A stretch of DNA of 64,000 nucleotides, from positions 682,001 to 746,000 of the forward strand of contig JASFXZ010000052.1 of the NCBI GenBank assembly GCA_032209605.1, read 5' to 3'. This stretch comes from Mactromeris polynyma (taxonomy: Eukaryota > Mollusca > Bivalvia > Venerida > Mactridae). Below the pieces are notes generated by a model. That model ran no database searches. It was given only the letters and a program-made list of their open reading frames with translations, and was not told where the DNA came from. Positions 24,291 through 34,658 of the stretch are shown here, in pieces; positions within the stretch are counted from its first letter, which is position 1, and the number at the start of each line of letters is the position of its first letter. A program made the position numbers and the translations under genes.

Positions 24291-24519
24291 CATAAGGTAG
24301 TTGTCTGGTTTGAGTGCTGGAATTCATGGATTTAATCCCTGTCCCAGTCATGCCCAAGATGTATAAATGCTATCAGCATATATATCATATATATACATGT
24401 AAAGGATAAAACAGGAGATAAATAGGCTGTTATAAGTATCACATTGTGGATATTCTGTTGATTCCTCATGAGCTCTGTATCTCAAAATATTGGTTGTTCA
24501 TAAATTTGTACCAGTTGAA

Positions 24520-24632
24520 GCAAATCAAGGGGAAAGTGCGCCCGATGTGGGGTTTGAACCTATGGCCCCCTAAACGCTTGTACAGTGCTCTACCAACCAA
24601 CAGGACATATGTCTAATCCCACAACACTACAC
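24520..24632 (-). repeat. tRNA-like SINE, family D
   Basis: Minus-strand GTTGGTTGGTAGAGCACTGT, then GTTTAGGGGGCC and CATAGGTTCAAACCCCACAT, forms tRNA-like A and B boxes. A second copy lies 165 bp further on in the same orientation. Confidence 0.6.
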
Positions 24633-24684
24633 TTGTCCTTCTTCGTGCATTAGAGGCTCTACCACCATGGGCTGTTATGCACTG

Positions 24685-24805
24685 CTTCCACAGTAAATCG
24701 AGACACAGTGTGCAAGATGTGGACTCGAACGTACAACCCCCTAAACACTGGTACAGTGTTTTACCGAATGAGCTTACCAAGTGGCCGTCTAACCCCCACA
24801 ACACT
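24685..24805 (-). repeat. tRNA-like SINE, family D, second copy
   Basis: Minus-strand TTGTGGGGGTTAGACGGCCA, CTCATTCGGTAAAACACTGT, GTTTAGGGGGTTGTACGTTC and GAGTCCACATC match the copy at 24520-24632 in order and spacing. Confidence 0.6.
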
Positions 24806-25423
24806 TCACGTAAATGAGTAATTTAACTTGCTGTACAGGTCATTTGCCATATCCAAGATGAGAGCACTGATCAGCAGACAGAAATTGTTATGTAGGTCTA
24901 TTTTAATTGCATTCATATATTTCACAGCAGTCAAACAAATCATTTGAGAGCACAGTCTAAAGATAAAGAGAGAATACGAAAGGGCTCAAGCCATTTTCTG
25001 TCCATTTTAGGAAAAAGACCCTTGATAAAATGGGAAAATTTGCGCCGTTTCAAAAAAACATTTATGACAGAAGGGACAATAATAGCCACAGTTATTCAAA
25101 AAGCTTCAAGATATACCAGGTCACTCCAGTAGATGATTTTTCGCAGGCGCTTTTGATTGGGATTTTTTTTCTGATTAGGAAAACCCCATATATTTGGCTT
25201 TGGGAATGGGTCAGATAGTCGGACATGTGGGAACTACAGAAAAAGGCCTGGGGCTACAGCGCAATACCCATTGTTTACATAGATAGAACAGTACGCGGAC
25301 ACGTTTTACAGCATTTTAATAAACTGTGTAAACTCAGCTGCATTTCAAACCATCTGGTCTTTGTAACTTTTCAGATAAATCCTTGCTCTAAAAGTTATGG
25401 GAAATCGTGATTGTAAACAGCCC

Positions 25424-25562
25424 ACTGCGCATGCGCAGTTTGGCACCGCACATGCTACAGTCCATTCGGAAATCCTCGGCCAACTACGTCAAGTGCCTCG
25501 GATGTACGTTAGGCACTTCTTTCGGAAATACCATTCGAATGTCATGAAAACAAGATGGCGGC
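25424..25562 (+). promoter_or_regulatory. NRF-1 palindrome plus YY1-like site
   Basis: ACTGCGCATGCGCAGT (25424-25439) is a perfect 16-bp palindrome containing the NRF-1 core GCGCATGCGC. AAGATGGCGGC (25552-25562) matches the YY1 consensus. This pairing is typical of TATA-less promoters. The open frame between them has no known domain. No spliced gene was found downstream. Confidence 0.4.
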
Positions 25563-26045
25563 ATGAACGCTGGAGTGCTGATGAATGTAATATTTACGCT
25601 ATATGAAGACTGAAATATGTGAGTTTTTAACTAGAAATGACAACGATAATCCATCTCTTACGAGAATTTATCGAAGTTATTGAATTTATAAATCCGTTTT
25701 ACGAGAACTATTTCTTGACCGCACAAAATGTTGAGTTTTGCTACATAGTGCTCCGCCTTACATACACTAGAGGGTGTTATCCGAGTAACGAAGTGGTACG
25801 GAAATGCCCGAGAGCTGTCGAGAATGGCTACAGTCACGACCAAAAGAATTCGTGCTATTTAACCAGTACGCTGACACCAACAATACACTTAAAAAGAAAA
25901 CCCCTAATGAGGAATCATTTTCAGAGAAGTTCCTTTGATGGTTTAATTTCAAGATTTTAAAACCTGGAAGAATGAAGGTTTTATTAAATTCCATTTATTT
26001 TGGTTTAAAAATAAAGTCATGTTTTGAGGAACACTAAAAATCGGT

Positions 26046-26085
26046 CAATGGCGCTACCGGGAATCGAACCCGGTTCTACGGATAA
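26046..26085 (-). repeat. tRNA 3'-half relic
   Basis: On the minus strand, GTAGAACCGGGTTCGATTCC followed by CGGTAGCGCCA is a well-formed T arm plus 3' acceptor strand with discriminator A. No matching D or anticodon arm lies upstream, so this is half a tRNA or a SINE head. Confidence 0.5.
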
Positions 26086-27267
26086 AAAGACATATGTATA
26101 AACAAAGTGTAAATAGGCGTGCATTACAGAGAACACTAAATGGATACTAAAAAGAACTTCTTCGTTAAATGGAACTATGCTCTGTATGGCAAAAATAAGT
26201 AAAACATTTGGTGCATAACTGTACACATCATGTCATATATGCTAACGCCCAAATGATTAGGATGATAGTTCAGGAATTGTAACGAAACATTTCTGGCTTC
26301 ATGTTGAATATTTTGGCGAGACGTTGTAAAAATGGCCTTTTAATTATTAAAGCCTGTCAATATTCTTTCTATTCATTGATTTGAAGATGATTTGAAAAGA
26401 CAGCCAAAATGTACTTGTTGACTGCAAAAACAATGTTTGTTCACGTTTCTCAACCCGAGTTCGCCTGCTTGTAAGTTAAAAACCAGGAATAGTACAAAGT
26501 GTTTAAAGTTTAAATCGTTTACGAAACGCTAAATATGGAAGTGTCCGCGAACTGGTATTGTCCGCGTACTGTTCCGGTCTGTCTAATATTGCTAACTAGG
26601 TCAGCACCTTACAAGTTATTCAACCAAACAATTGGGTCAAGAGAGGATATGTCATGCAGATTAAAAACTAGATAGGTGTACTAAATAAATGTAGCGATTA
26701 TACTGGCGACTTGAGAACATCAAAATAATAACATTTATAATAACAATTCAGAAAAAATACTTACAGTTCTTGCAAACGTTACGCAGTTCAAAACAAAGAT
26801 GGCGACCCACTGTTAGTGAAAATTGTGTATCGTTGATCACGTGACAGTTTTCAATCTTAATGACTCTGCTTTATCTCCATGTTAAATTTAAGATTCTTCA
26901 AATTCTTTTCACGTACACATTTTCGCCGCGTTCCGGCTACAGAAATATTTCAAATCATTTGCATAACATGATTGAGTTCAACAGGCACTATTTTTTACTG
27001 CATAACTGCATAACTACTCGGCTACATTTTACTTCTGCTAGGCATTGTCGTAGGTTCCTCACGTAATGCGAGGTACTGTACTCAAATGTATTATGGGTAT
27101 TGTTTTAACCGTGAAATAGGTGTTTCAGCTCCAAAAGTGTACAAATGAGGTATTTAACAGACTAAATCTCGTCAAGTGTTTACGATTAAAAGGCCTGTTT
27201 GACTTCCGTCCAAATTAGTGATCACCGCAATTCGAACCGCATTTACGTGGGTGCGCATTATAAATAA

Positions 27268-27337
27268 ATACCGGTTAAATCGGAGCAGGCAAAAGTAGAT
27301 CTTTCGATGCTTGCTTTGGATTTGCGGTACTAAAGAC
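27268..27337 (+). repeat. Dispersed repeat fragment shared with 18918-18972
   Basis: CCGGTTAAATCGGAGCAGG, AGTAGATCTT, ATGCTTGCTTTGGATTTGCG and GTACTAAAGA, in the same order as the copy at 18918. Confidence 0.6.
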
Positions 27338-27929
27338 TGCCGGCTTGTGGCCGACAGTCTAAATGTCACAGGGTCATTAGTGTCGGGCCTCATTGTCCAA
27401 TACTTCCTATATATATATCATTCCATTTTTCATTTACTTCATTAAATCATGTAACAGTATAACCATGTACACACAAAACCAATGTATTTATCCCAGGTTT
27501 AATCAATCATTCAGTCGTTGAATTTTGTGTAGTATTTCGCATGAGATAATCATGCGTAGCTAGTATTTATACCCAGTTTACTGGTTTTCAATTTATTCGA
27601 AGTCTTCGCATTGTGTTGAATAGATCGTACCGTGAGATACCCTTCCCATCCACCCATGATAGTTTTTACACACTCATGTCAAATTGTTGTTTAATAGTTT
27701 GCTTTATACAACAGAAAGAAATCTAATTGCAAGTTCGTGTATTTAAATGTTAGCAGGCAAACATAATGTATTTTTCAGGGGAAGTGTTAATGAAATTAGA
27801 ATGAACTTTATTAATTTAGAGACTATTCTGCAGTAGACATAAGTGTAACATGAAACATTATAATGAGGAACATTGTTTGAACAGTTCGCACTTCATGTAT
27901 GTGTCTTTTTTATATGTATATCTTCATTC

Positions 27930-28050
27930 GACAGTGTTGTATTATTTAGAGCGAACATTGAACAGTGTTGCATTAATTACAGTGAACGTTGAACTGTGTT
28001 GTATTAATTACAGTGAACATTGAATAGTGCTGTATTAATTAGAATGAATG
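27930..28050. repeat. 31-bp degenerate tandem repeat, about four copies
   Basis: Units of the type ACAGTGTTGTATTAATTACA plus GTGAACATTGA recur four times with point differences. No coding signal. Confidence 0.75.
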
Positions 28051-28350
28051 TTATCAAATTGTATTGTCATTGTTCTTTTTAGTATAATGAAATATTATAC
28101 ATTTGTACAAGATGTGAACAGTATACCAATATTTGATACAATACAATGCGAGGCTATTCCTAATTCATGACAGTGTTTTGTTGTTTATTTCTCCTGAATG
28201 AATTGTTGATTACGGGATAAATGATTTATTTCCGTTTAAGAGGATCGAATTAGGAAATAATTGGTACGGGCCTCACATCACACCATTTACATTCATGATG
28301 CACGGACTGGGTTTCCCGCCGTAACGAACCATTTTGCACGCTTCTTCAGT

Positions 28351-28592
28351 CACACATTAAACGTCGCACTAGGAGGTTGTGAAAGTCTACATTTGTGTAT
28401 GTTCGTTGTCTATTTGCAGGTATAGCTGTTACTTTTCATTATTTTCCTCATGTTGTTTCTTCGTTATTTCATTTATCATCTTCTTGTCAAATGTTGCATT
28501 TATTGCTATCATTTAATTGAGTCACACATTAAACGTCGCACTGGGAGGTTGTGAAAGTCTACATTTGTGTATGTTCGTTGTCAATTTGCAGG
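28351..28592. repeat. 70-bp direct duplication (28351-28420 and 28523-28592)
   Basis: Both copies contain CACACATTAAACGTCGCACT, GGAGGTTGTGAAAGTCTAC and GTATGTTCGTTGT, with two visible differences over 70 bp. The copies are separated by about 100 bp of unrelated sequence, indicating a recent local duplication. Confidence 0.85.
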
Positions 28593-28769
28593 CTGAAAAG
28601 CCCCTTCTCGTCACCAGACTCGAGTCTATAATTGTCGTACAAGACAACCTGCGACATAAAAATGAATAGTATTAACATATTGTATAGTTGGTAGCCAGAC
28701 TAGTGTATTTTCATGCTGCTAATAATATCGTAGACTTACAACCTGATATAGCATAGCTGAAAACAACAC

Positions 28770-29640
28770 AGCTCAGGGTAGAACAGCACAGCAAAGCACA
28801 ACACAAAATTACACAGTGAGGAACAGCACAGCAAAACACAACACAAAATTACACAGTGGAGAACAGCACAGCAAAACACAACACAAAATTACACAGAGAG
28901 GAACAGAACAGCAAAACAACACAAAATTACACAGAGAGGAACAGAACAGCAAAACACAACACAAAATTACACAGTGAGGAACAGAACAGCAAAACACAAC
29001 ACAAAATTACACAGTGAGAAACAGAACAGCAAAGCACAACACAAAATTACACAGTGAGGAACAGAACAGCAAAACACAACACAAAATTACACAGTGAAAA
29101 ACAGAACAGCAAAGCACAACACAAAATTACACAGTGAGGAACAGAACAGCAAAACACAACACAAAATTACACAGTGAGAAACAGAACAGCAAAGCACAAC
29201 ACAAAATTACACAGTGAGGAACAGAACAGCAAAACACAACACAAAATTACACAGTGAAAAACAGAACAGCAAAGCACAACACAAAATTACACAGTGTAGA
29301 ACATCACAGCAAAACACAACACAAAATTACAAAGTGTAGAACAGAACAGCAAACAACACAGAACAACGCCGAATAGAACAGCACTGTACAGCACAGAACA
29401 GCACAACACAGAACAGAACAGTAATGCACAGCACACCACAGAACAGAACAGCACACTACAGAACAGAACAGCAATGCACTGTACAGCACATAACAGCACA
29501 ACACAGCCCAGTCCAGCACAGAACAGAACAGCACAACACAAAACTACGCCGAACAGCATATAACATAATAAAACCGAATAGAACAACACAGCATAGTGCA
29601 GAACAAGGCAGAACAAAACAGCACAATAAACTCAATACAT
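28770..29640. repeat. A/C-rich 40-bp satellite with 160-bp higher-order period
   Basis: The 40-bp monomer (ACACAGTGAGGAACAGAACA then GCAAAACACAACACAAAATT) is reiterated about 13 times from 28806 to 29340. Variant positions alternate, so four monomers form a 160-bp unit present twice without visible change (28971-29130 and 29131-29290). The right part (29341-29640) decays into ACAGAACAGCAC-type short repeats. The plus strand is almost devoid of T. The long minus-strand open frames are a by-product of this composition. Confidence 0.9.
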
Positions 29641-29704
29641 GGTTTACATGGTGTAAATTTGAAGAACAAATACAATTAACATGCATTTATAGAGGCTCTG
29701 ACAG

Positions 29705-32130
29705 CTGAACGAATTGTGAGAGGAAATCAAGTATGCTATTCTGTTTAATAAAATGACTTCGCCGTTCAAGTCTTTTTTTGTAATATTCGACCAAATATGG
29801 CGCAACCTGGTGCTACTGGGTGACAGTATAATTGCTTTGCATCGTTATGCAAGATATGACGTCATATAAATGGTTTCTTATAGAAATTTAGTTTTAGTTG
29901 TGTTTTATGGCACGTAAGGGCGCTAAGTCTTTCATGTATGTGTGTATTGTACGTAATGTGCGCCACGTTCTTGCTTTGAGTTTGTAACATTTGTTGCGTA
30001 TCTGAACTTGAAAATTATTGACAAGTGACTTGTAATGTACACAATTAAAATTTAACGGACCAATATGGGTAATTTTTCACCATGTAAACATCAAATGTGA
30101 GATGTTCGTATATATGTAGCATCGATGCACTTGCATCGTGCTGCAACAACAACGAATCATATTTAAAACTGCGGTCACATGAAGTGACGACTCCCGCACT
30201 GGGTGATACGCGTACTTCAAAGTTGAATTTAAGACAACAGGTTTACAGGCATACAGTCAATTCTCACTTAAAGACCACCTCAATAAAAAGACCACCTCAA
30301 AATTAAAACCACAATTTTCAAGTCCATTTTCAAAGTTTTGCTCTTTTATCACCCTCAATATTGAGACCACCTCAATAAAACGACGAATTTTCAATGGTCT
30401 CAATGGTGGTCTTATTGAGGTTTTACTGTACTAATGTTTAATATCAGTGATAAATAGTACAAGATGCAGACCTAAGCATTCAATTTAAGGCAATATATGC
30501 CCTAGAAAACAGCCATATTTTAGCTTTTAGCAATATTTCTGAAACTACATGTTAAAGCAAGGTGAAATGTACACTGTTTTATTGTTATACAGCTAATACT
30601 GCAATGATTTTGTAAAAATGTTGAAAAATAATGACGTTATTTGAACATTTGGTACTGTCAAATTGTACATGTTGTGCCGGTAAACCAGGCTAATTGCACA
30701 AGCGTTTACTTTGCATAATATGTATATTATATGTATACAAAGATAATATTTTTTCAAAACAACATAACATTAAGTTTTTATTTCAAACTAACAACAACAG
30801 ACACAAGGGGTGAGTACGGAAAATCAATTTTTTTTATCTTTTTATTGATATAATTTTGAGGGAAAAAAACTCGATAGCATAAGCTAGTATACTTGTTCTC
30901 CTTTCCCCCTTGTTCTTAATCATCAGCCATTTTGATAATTGAGAAAATACCAAAAAATGTGACAACCACTTTTTCTTCAACTTTAAAATACTGAGCCAAC
31001 TGTCCACATGAGCGTAATGTATAAGTCATTTTTTTATATCCGATTAGTTTCTCATCGTTTCAATTATGTTCCCTATACACTTTAAGGAATTTTGCCTATC
31101 GATATGGCTGACAATTGAATTATGAACAAGGGAGGTAAATATTGTAAATGTGGGAACTATCTATTACAAATGCTTCATAAATTTGTCCAATAAATGATGA
31201 TGACTAGTAGTACAATATTTTCCAATGTTTATACACATATATTTTGTTTCAACGTGCTGGTTTTTAGGACTCTCAGTCCTTTGATTCTGATTTATAATCA
31301 ATAAAGGCACAAAAGGTAGAATGTTTATGATTCTTCTGTGCATCAGTAGTATTTCATAAAGTAATCGCATGATCAGTTGTATCTCATTTTGTCATTAACC
31401 ATTCTGCTCATCGCATTAGATATCTCTAGTTGAGCCCAAGTGGCTAGGATTTACTCAACATCTAAATTGTCATATGGCTTATTGTTTCTATCGTATGGCA
31501 TCGGGTAAGATTTTCGATTTGTGCACTTAATCATGAAGATAGTTTAATATATATATATTTTGGATTAAGTATCAGTCGACTTGATGACAATTGTGTTGAT
31601 TATAATTTCGATGTCTTTCTTTTTTTATTCTTTTCTGGTATTGTTTGTGCTTTTCTGGTATTTTTGTGCTTTTCTGGGATTGTGAGTGCTTTTCTGCAAT
31701 TGCTTGAGCTGTTCGGCGATTCTATGCATCGTAACTACAATGTCGCTGAATATAAAATGATGGATATCTGTTACAGTCAGTTTTGTTATAAAATCTCGTT
31801 TTTTAAGGATTTAATGAAACTGATAGAAAAAAGGAGAAAAAATACAAACGTATTAAGGTAATTAGCTCGCATGTTAAGAGCAAATTAATTCTGCTTTAAG
31901 TTGTCTATATGCGGCAGGTCACAATGAACTTTTTTCAAGGCAATTGACCTATCAGGCGAAAGCGAAAGTTGATAGGTTATATATGTATATTAAGGAAAAA
32001 AAATGACAATATTTCAATTAATGTGGTTTTCTGTAGATTTCGCAGAAAGCGCTTCTATATAATAGAAGCCGAACAGCTCATTAAGTTGTATATGAGGATT
32101 ATATCACCGCATTAAGAAATTTCTGAATCA
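29705..32130. other. Gene-free stretch
   Basis: AT-rich with no gene supported. Contents seen: the MITE at 30254-30428, a short degenerate TGCTTTTCTGGTATT repeat at about 31628-31700, and an 8-bp stem (ACCTATCA/TGATAGGT) near 31945-31980. Confidence 0.5.
30254..30428. mobile_element. TA-flanked MITE, family 1
   Basis: Begins CAGTCAATTCTCACTTAAAG, ends GAGGTTTTACTG, TA on both sides. The internal GACCACCTCAAT and GGTGGTCTTATTGAGG blocks match the other copies. Confidence 0.75.
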
Positions 32131-34185
32131 TGGTCTAATAGTGCAACTTATTCTTTTCGTATATTTTTAACAACAAACTCATTTATCAACAATTTTAAAA
32201 TGTTGAAATTTTCTTTTCTTCGTTCACTACAAAAATAAGATTTGTAGATTGAAAATCCAACAGAGCTTAAAATTATATTTACAAATGTATACTCTTTTAT
32301 TTCAATTTTGTATCCGATAACAAGATATCTAAGCATTCTTAGATTGATAGATATGCCACATGTTTTAAATGTATTTAACACTTTAACCCAGTAGTTATCA
32401 AGGTATTTACAATAGAGCATAAAGTGGTCAATTGTTTCAACATTTTGACAACAATTACATAGAGGATTATCCGTAATTTTCCAAATAAACAGATTTTCAT
32501 TAGTTGCTATAATTTTGTGTATTAACTTATAACGGTATTGTTTGATCCTGTTGTCAATTATTATTTTGTTAATGAAAAAGTAAACGGAAGGCCAATTGAC
32601 ATCAACATTTAAGCTGTGAGACCAAAACGCGTGAATGTATGGCTTTTGAAATTTAGTTTGAAGAAATACATCATAAAAATACTTATTTGATTTATTCTTA
32701 ATATTGTTTATAACGCTGTCTGATAATGAAGATCGAACTGCGTTTTGAGTTTTCAGTTTTAATAGTTGTTAACCATGATTTGGGTATCGTTCGTTTAAGG
32801 ATAGACATTTCAGATATCCAGTTTTGCCGTTCTTTAAGTTTGTTAAAGATAATAGTTTCATCGATATCACCATTGTTATTTATTATATCATTGATAAAAA
32901 CCAGGTTGCATTCAATCCAATTATCAAATATTAAACATTTATTTTTAAATTTAATGTATTTGTTGCCCCATATTACTTGCTTTCTTATGTTATAGAATGT
33001 TTCTGGTTTAGGGGAGTGTATCTCTTTTTTCATAGCAATCCAAATCTCAGTTAGTTCTTTGTAGAATAAAGGGATAGTGAGTTTGGTTGGTGGTAGAGAT
33101 TTAAGGGAGTCAGTATTCATATAAAAAATTAATAGGTTTTTACCATATTGATTAAGAAATAGTTTAGGAATAAGTTTCCAGTTAGCATTATCATGACCCT
33201 TCAATGATTTAATCCATTTCGTTTTCAATGATTTAGAGAATATGCTGCTATCAATCATGTCTATTCCCCCATTGAGTTTTTTTCCAATTAAGGTATTTAT
33301 TTTTATTTTTTCTGATTTGCTGTTCCAAAGGTATCTATAGAATAGAGAGTTTAATTCACTTATAAGTTCTTTAGGTATTGACATATTTTGAAGTAAAAAT
33401 GTAAGTTTAGGTAGTATGACTGATTTGATAACTGTGACTTTACCATAAAGTGTAAGGTTTCTCATTGTCCATTTTTTAATCAGTTCTTTACATTGAATTA
33501 GCCTTGTCGTTAAATTAAGGCGTTTGCAATTTTCTTTATTATGTCCAAAGTATACCCCAACGCTTTGAGTGTATTATTATTGAAATTAATATTTGCTGCA
33601 TTTAAAGCTCTGTTTTTGTGTCTTCCCAACCATAGCCTTCTGTTTTGTTTAAGTTTAATTTTGATCCAGAGTATTTGCCAAAGTGTTCAATTATGCTTAG
33701 TGCTTCATTTATTTCATTTTCATTTTTTAAGAATAATGTGGTGTCGTCAGCCAGTTGGCAAATTTTGATAGTATTGATTTCATTTTGGCTTTTCACTTTT
33801 ATTCCTTCTATTGTATTACATGTTCTTATTTTGATTGCAAATAACAAACAACAGAGCGGATAACGGACAACCTTGACGGATTCCACGAGAAATACTGAAA
33901 GGGTCGGATTTCCATCCATTATTTACAACGATTGAAGTTATATTAGCATAAATTACTTTTACCCAATGAATGAATGAGTCTCCAAAACCAAATTTTCTTA
34001 AAACGTTGAACATAAATGACCAATTTATACAGTCGAATGCTTTTTTAAAATCTAAAAATAAAATAGCGCCCTCTAAGTTAAACAAATCTGTATAATCTAT
34101 AACATCTTGTATAAGTCTAATGTTAAAACCGATGAATCTATTTTTTATAAAACCTTGTTGATCTTGACTTATAATACTTGAGACG
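32130..34185 (-). pseudogene. 5'-truncated L1/Tx1-like LINE reverse transcriptase relic
   Basis: Minus-strand frames give, in order: ISQDQQGFIKNRFIGFNIR (about 34170-34110), the palm motif LFLDFKKAFDCINW (about 34065-34020), GIRQGCPLSALLF (about 33890-33850), LADDTTLFLKN (about 33745), SGSKLNLNKTE, then a 255-codon frame (33465-32698) with MRNLTLYGKVTVIKSVILPK and GGIDMIDSSIFSKSLKTKW. A C-terminal Cys/His cluster (CNCCQ, IDHFMLYC) ends near 32400. Motif wording fits the L1/Tx1 lineage. At least three frame breaks occur, the endonuclease is absent and no ORF1 is seen. It lies 0.5 kb upstream of C1GALT1 exon 1 in antisense. Confidence 0.85.
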
Positions 34186-34454
34186 TATTAAATAAGTATC
34201 GCATATCGATTATCGGTAGTATTATGTTTACATTTCATGGGGTTTTCTTATCAAACTTCGGAAAAACTTCTTACCTTATAAATACATCTGTACAGTGGTT
34301 TCAGAAACTGGTTGTTAAAAGTCAGTAATATTTCTGTAAACTTTGATTCTTTTGTACAACTCGCATGGCATCAGGGTATCTGGTCGCAAGAAAGAAATAT
34401 GCTCCGTTGGCTGCATACCGAATATGGTTTCAAACAACCATGGAATCAAGAATT

Positions 34455-34626
34455 CAGTCGGACATCGTTCATTCGAATTCATCGGGTCTGAAATTTTGTT
34501 TCAAATAATACCTAATTTCGAATAACCCATTTCAATTCGACGTGCCTAAGATACATCAGGACCTGCTAATTATTTCGGATTATTCGAAATATTCGAATAA
34601 GATGTCGAATAAACGAGGTCCGGTTG
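34455..34626. mobile_element. TA-type MITE, family 2
   Basis: Begins CAGTCGGACATCGTTCATTC and ends AATAAACGAGGTCCGGTTG followed by TA. Inverted relative to the copies at 5443 and 38792. Its right edge is only about 30 bp from the acceptor of the first C1GALT1 coding exon. Confidence 0.65.
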
Positions 34627-34658
34627 TAACTAGATGCCAAATTTTATATTTTTCAGGT

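Larger units (their letters stand above)
25286..26574. mobile_element. 1.29-kb TIR element (GAACAGTACGCGGACA ends) with promoter-like interior
   Basis: Sixteen-bp perfect inverted ends: GAACAGTACGCGGACA at 25286-25301 and its complement at 26559-26574. A subterminal GCGGACAC is repeated just inside the right end (26540-26548, reverse sense). The interior contains a palindromic NRF-1 site and a YY1-like site but no recognisable protein. No target-site duplication was seen, so it may be a non-autonomous DNA transposon of unknown superfamily. Confidence 0.5.

Noticed and set aside
25397..25960. Two open frames (69 and 107 codons) between NRF-1/YY1 motifs
   Set aside because: No recognisable domain, no consistent splice sites, and within a probable mobile element; kept only as a promoter-like region.
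26046..26085. Functional tRNA gene
   Set aside because: Only the T arm and 3' acceptor are present; no D or anticodon arm upstream.
28806..29340. Regular array considered as a CRISPR-like repeat
   Set aside because: Units are contiguous 40-mers without unique spacers, and the sequence is eukaryotic.
28809..29708. Open frames rich in Cys/Val/Leu on the minus strand and Thr/Gln/Asn on the plus strand
   Set aside because: Caused by the near absence of T on one strand of the A/C satellite; they overlap on both strands and have no gene signals.
31940..31980. Hairpin ACCTATCA...TGATAGGT as a possible structured RNA or terminator
   Set aside because: An 8-bp stem in AT-rich DNA is expected by chance and has no supporting context.
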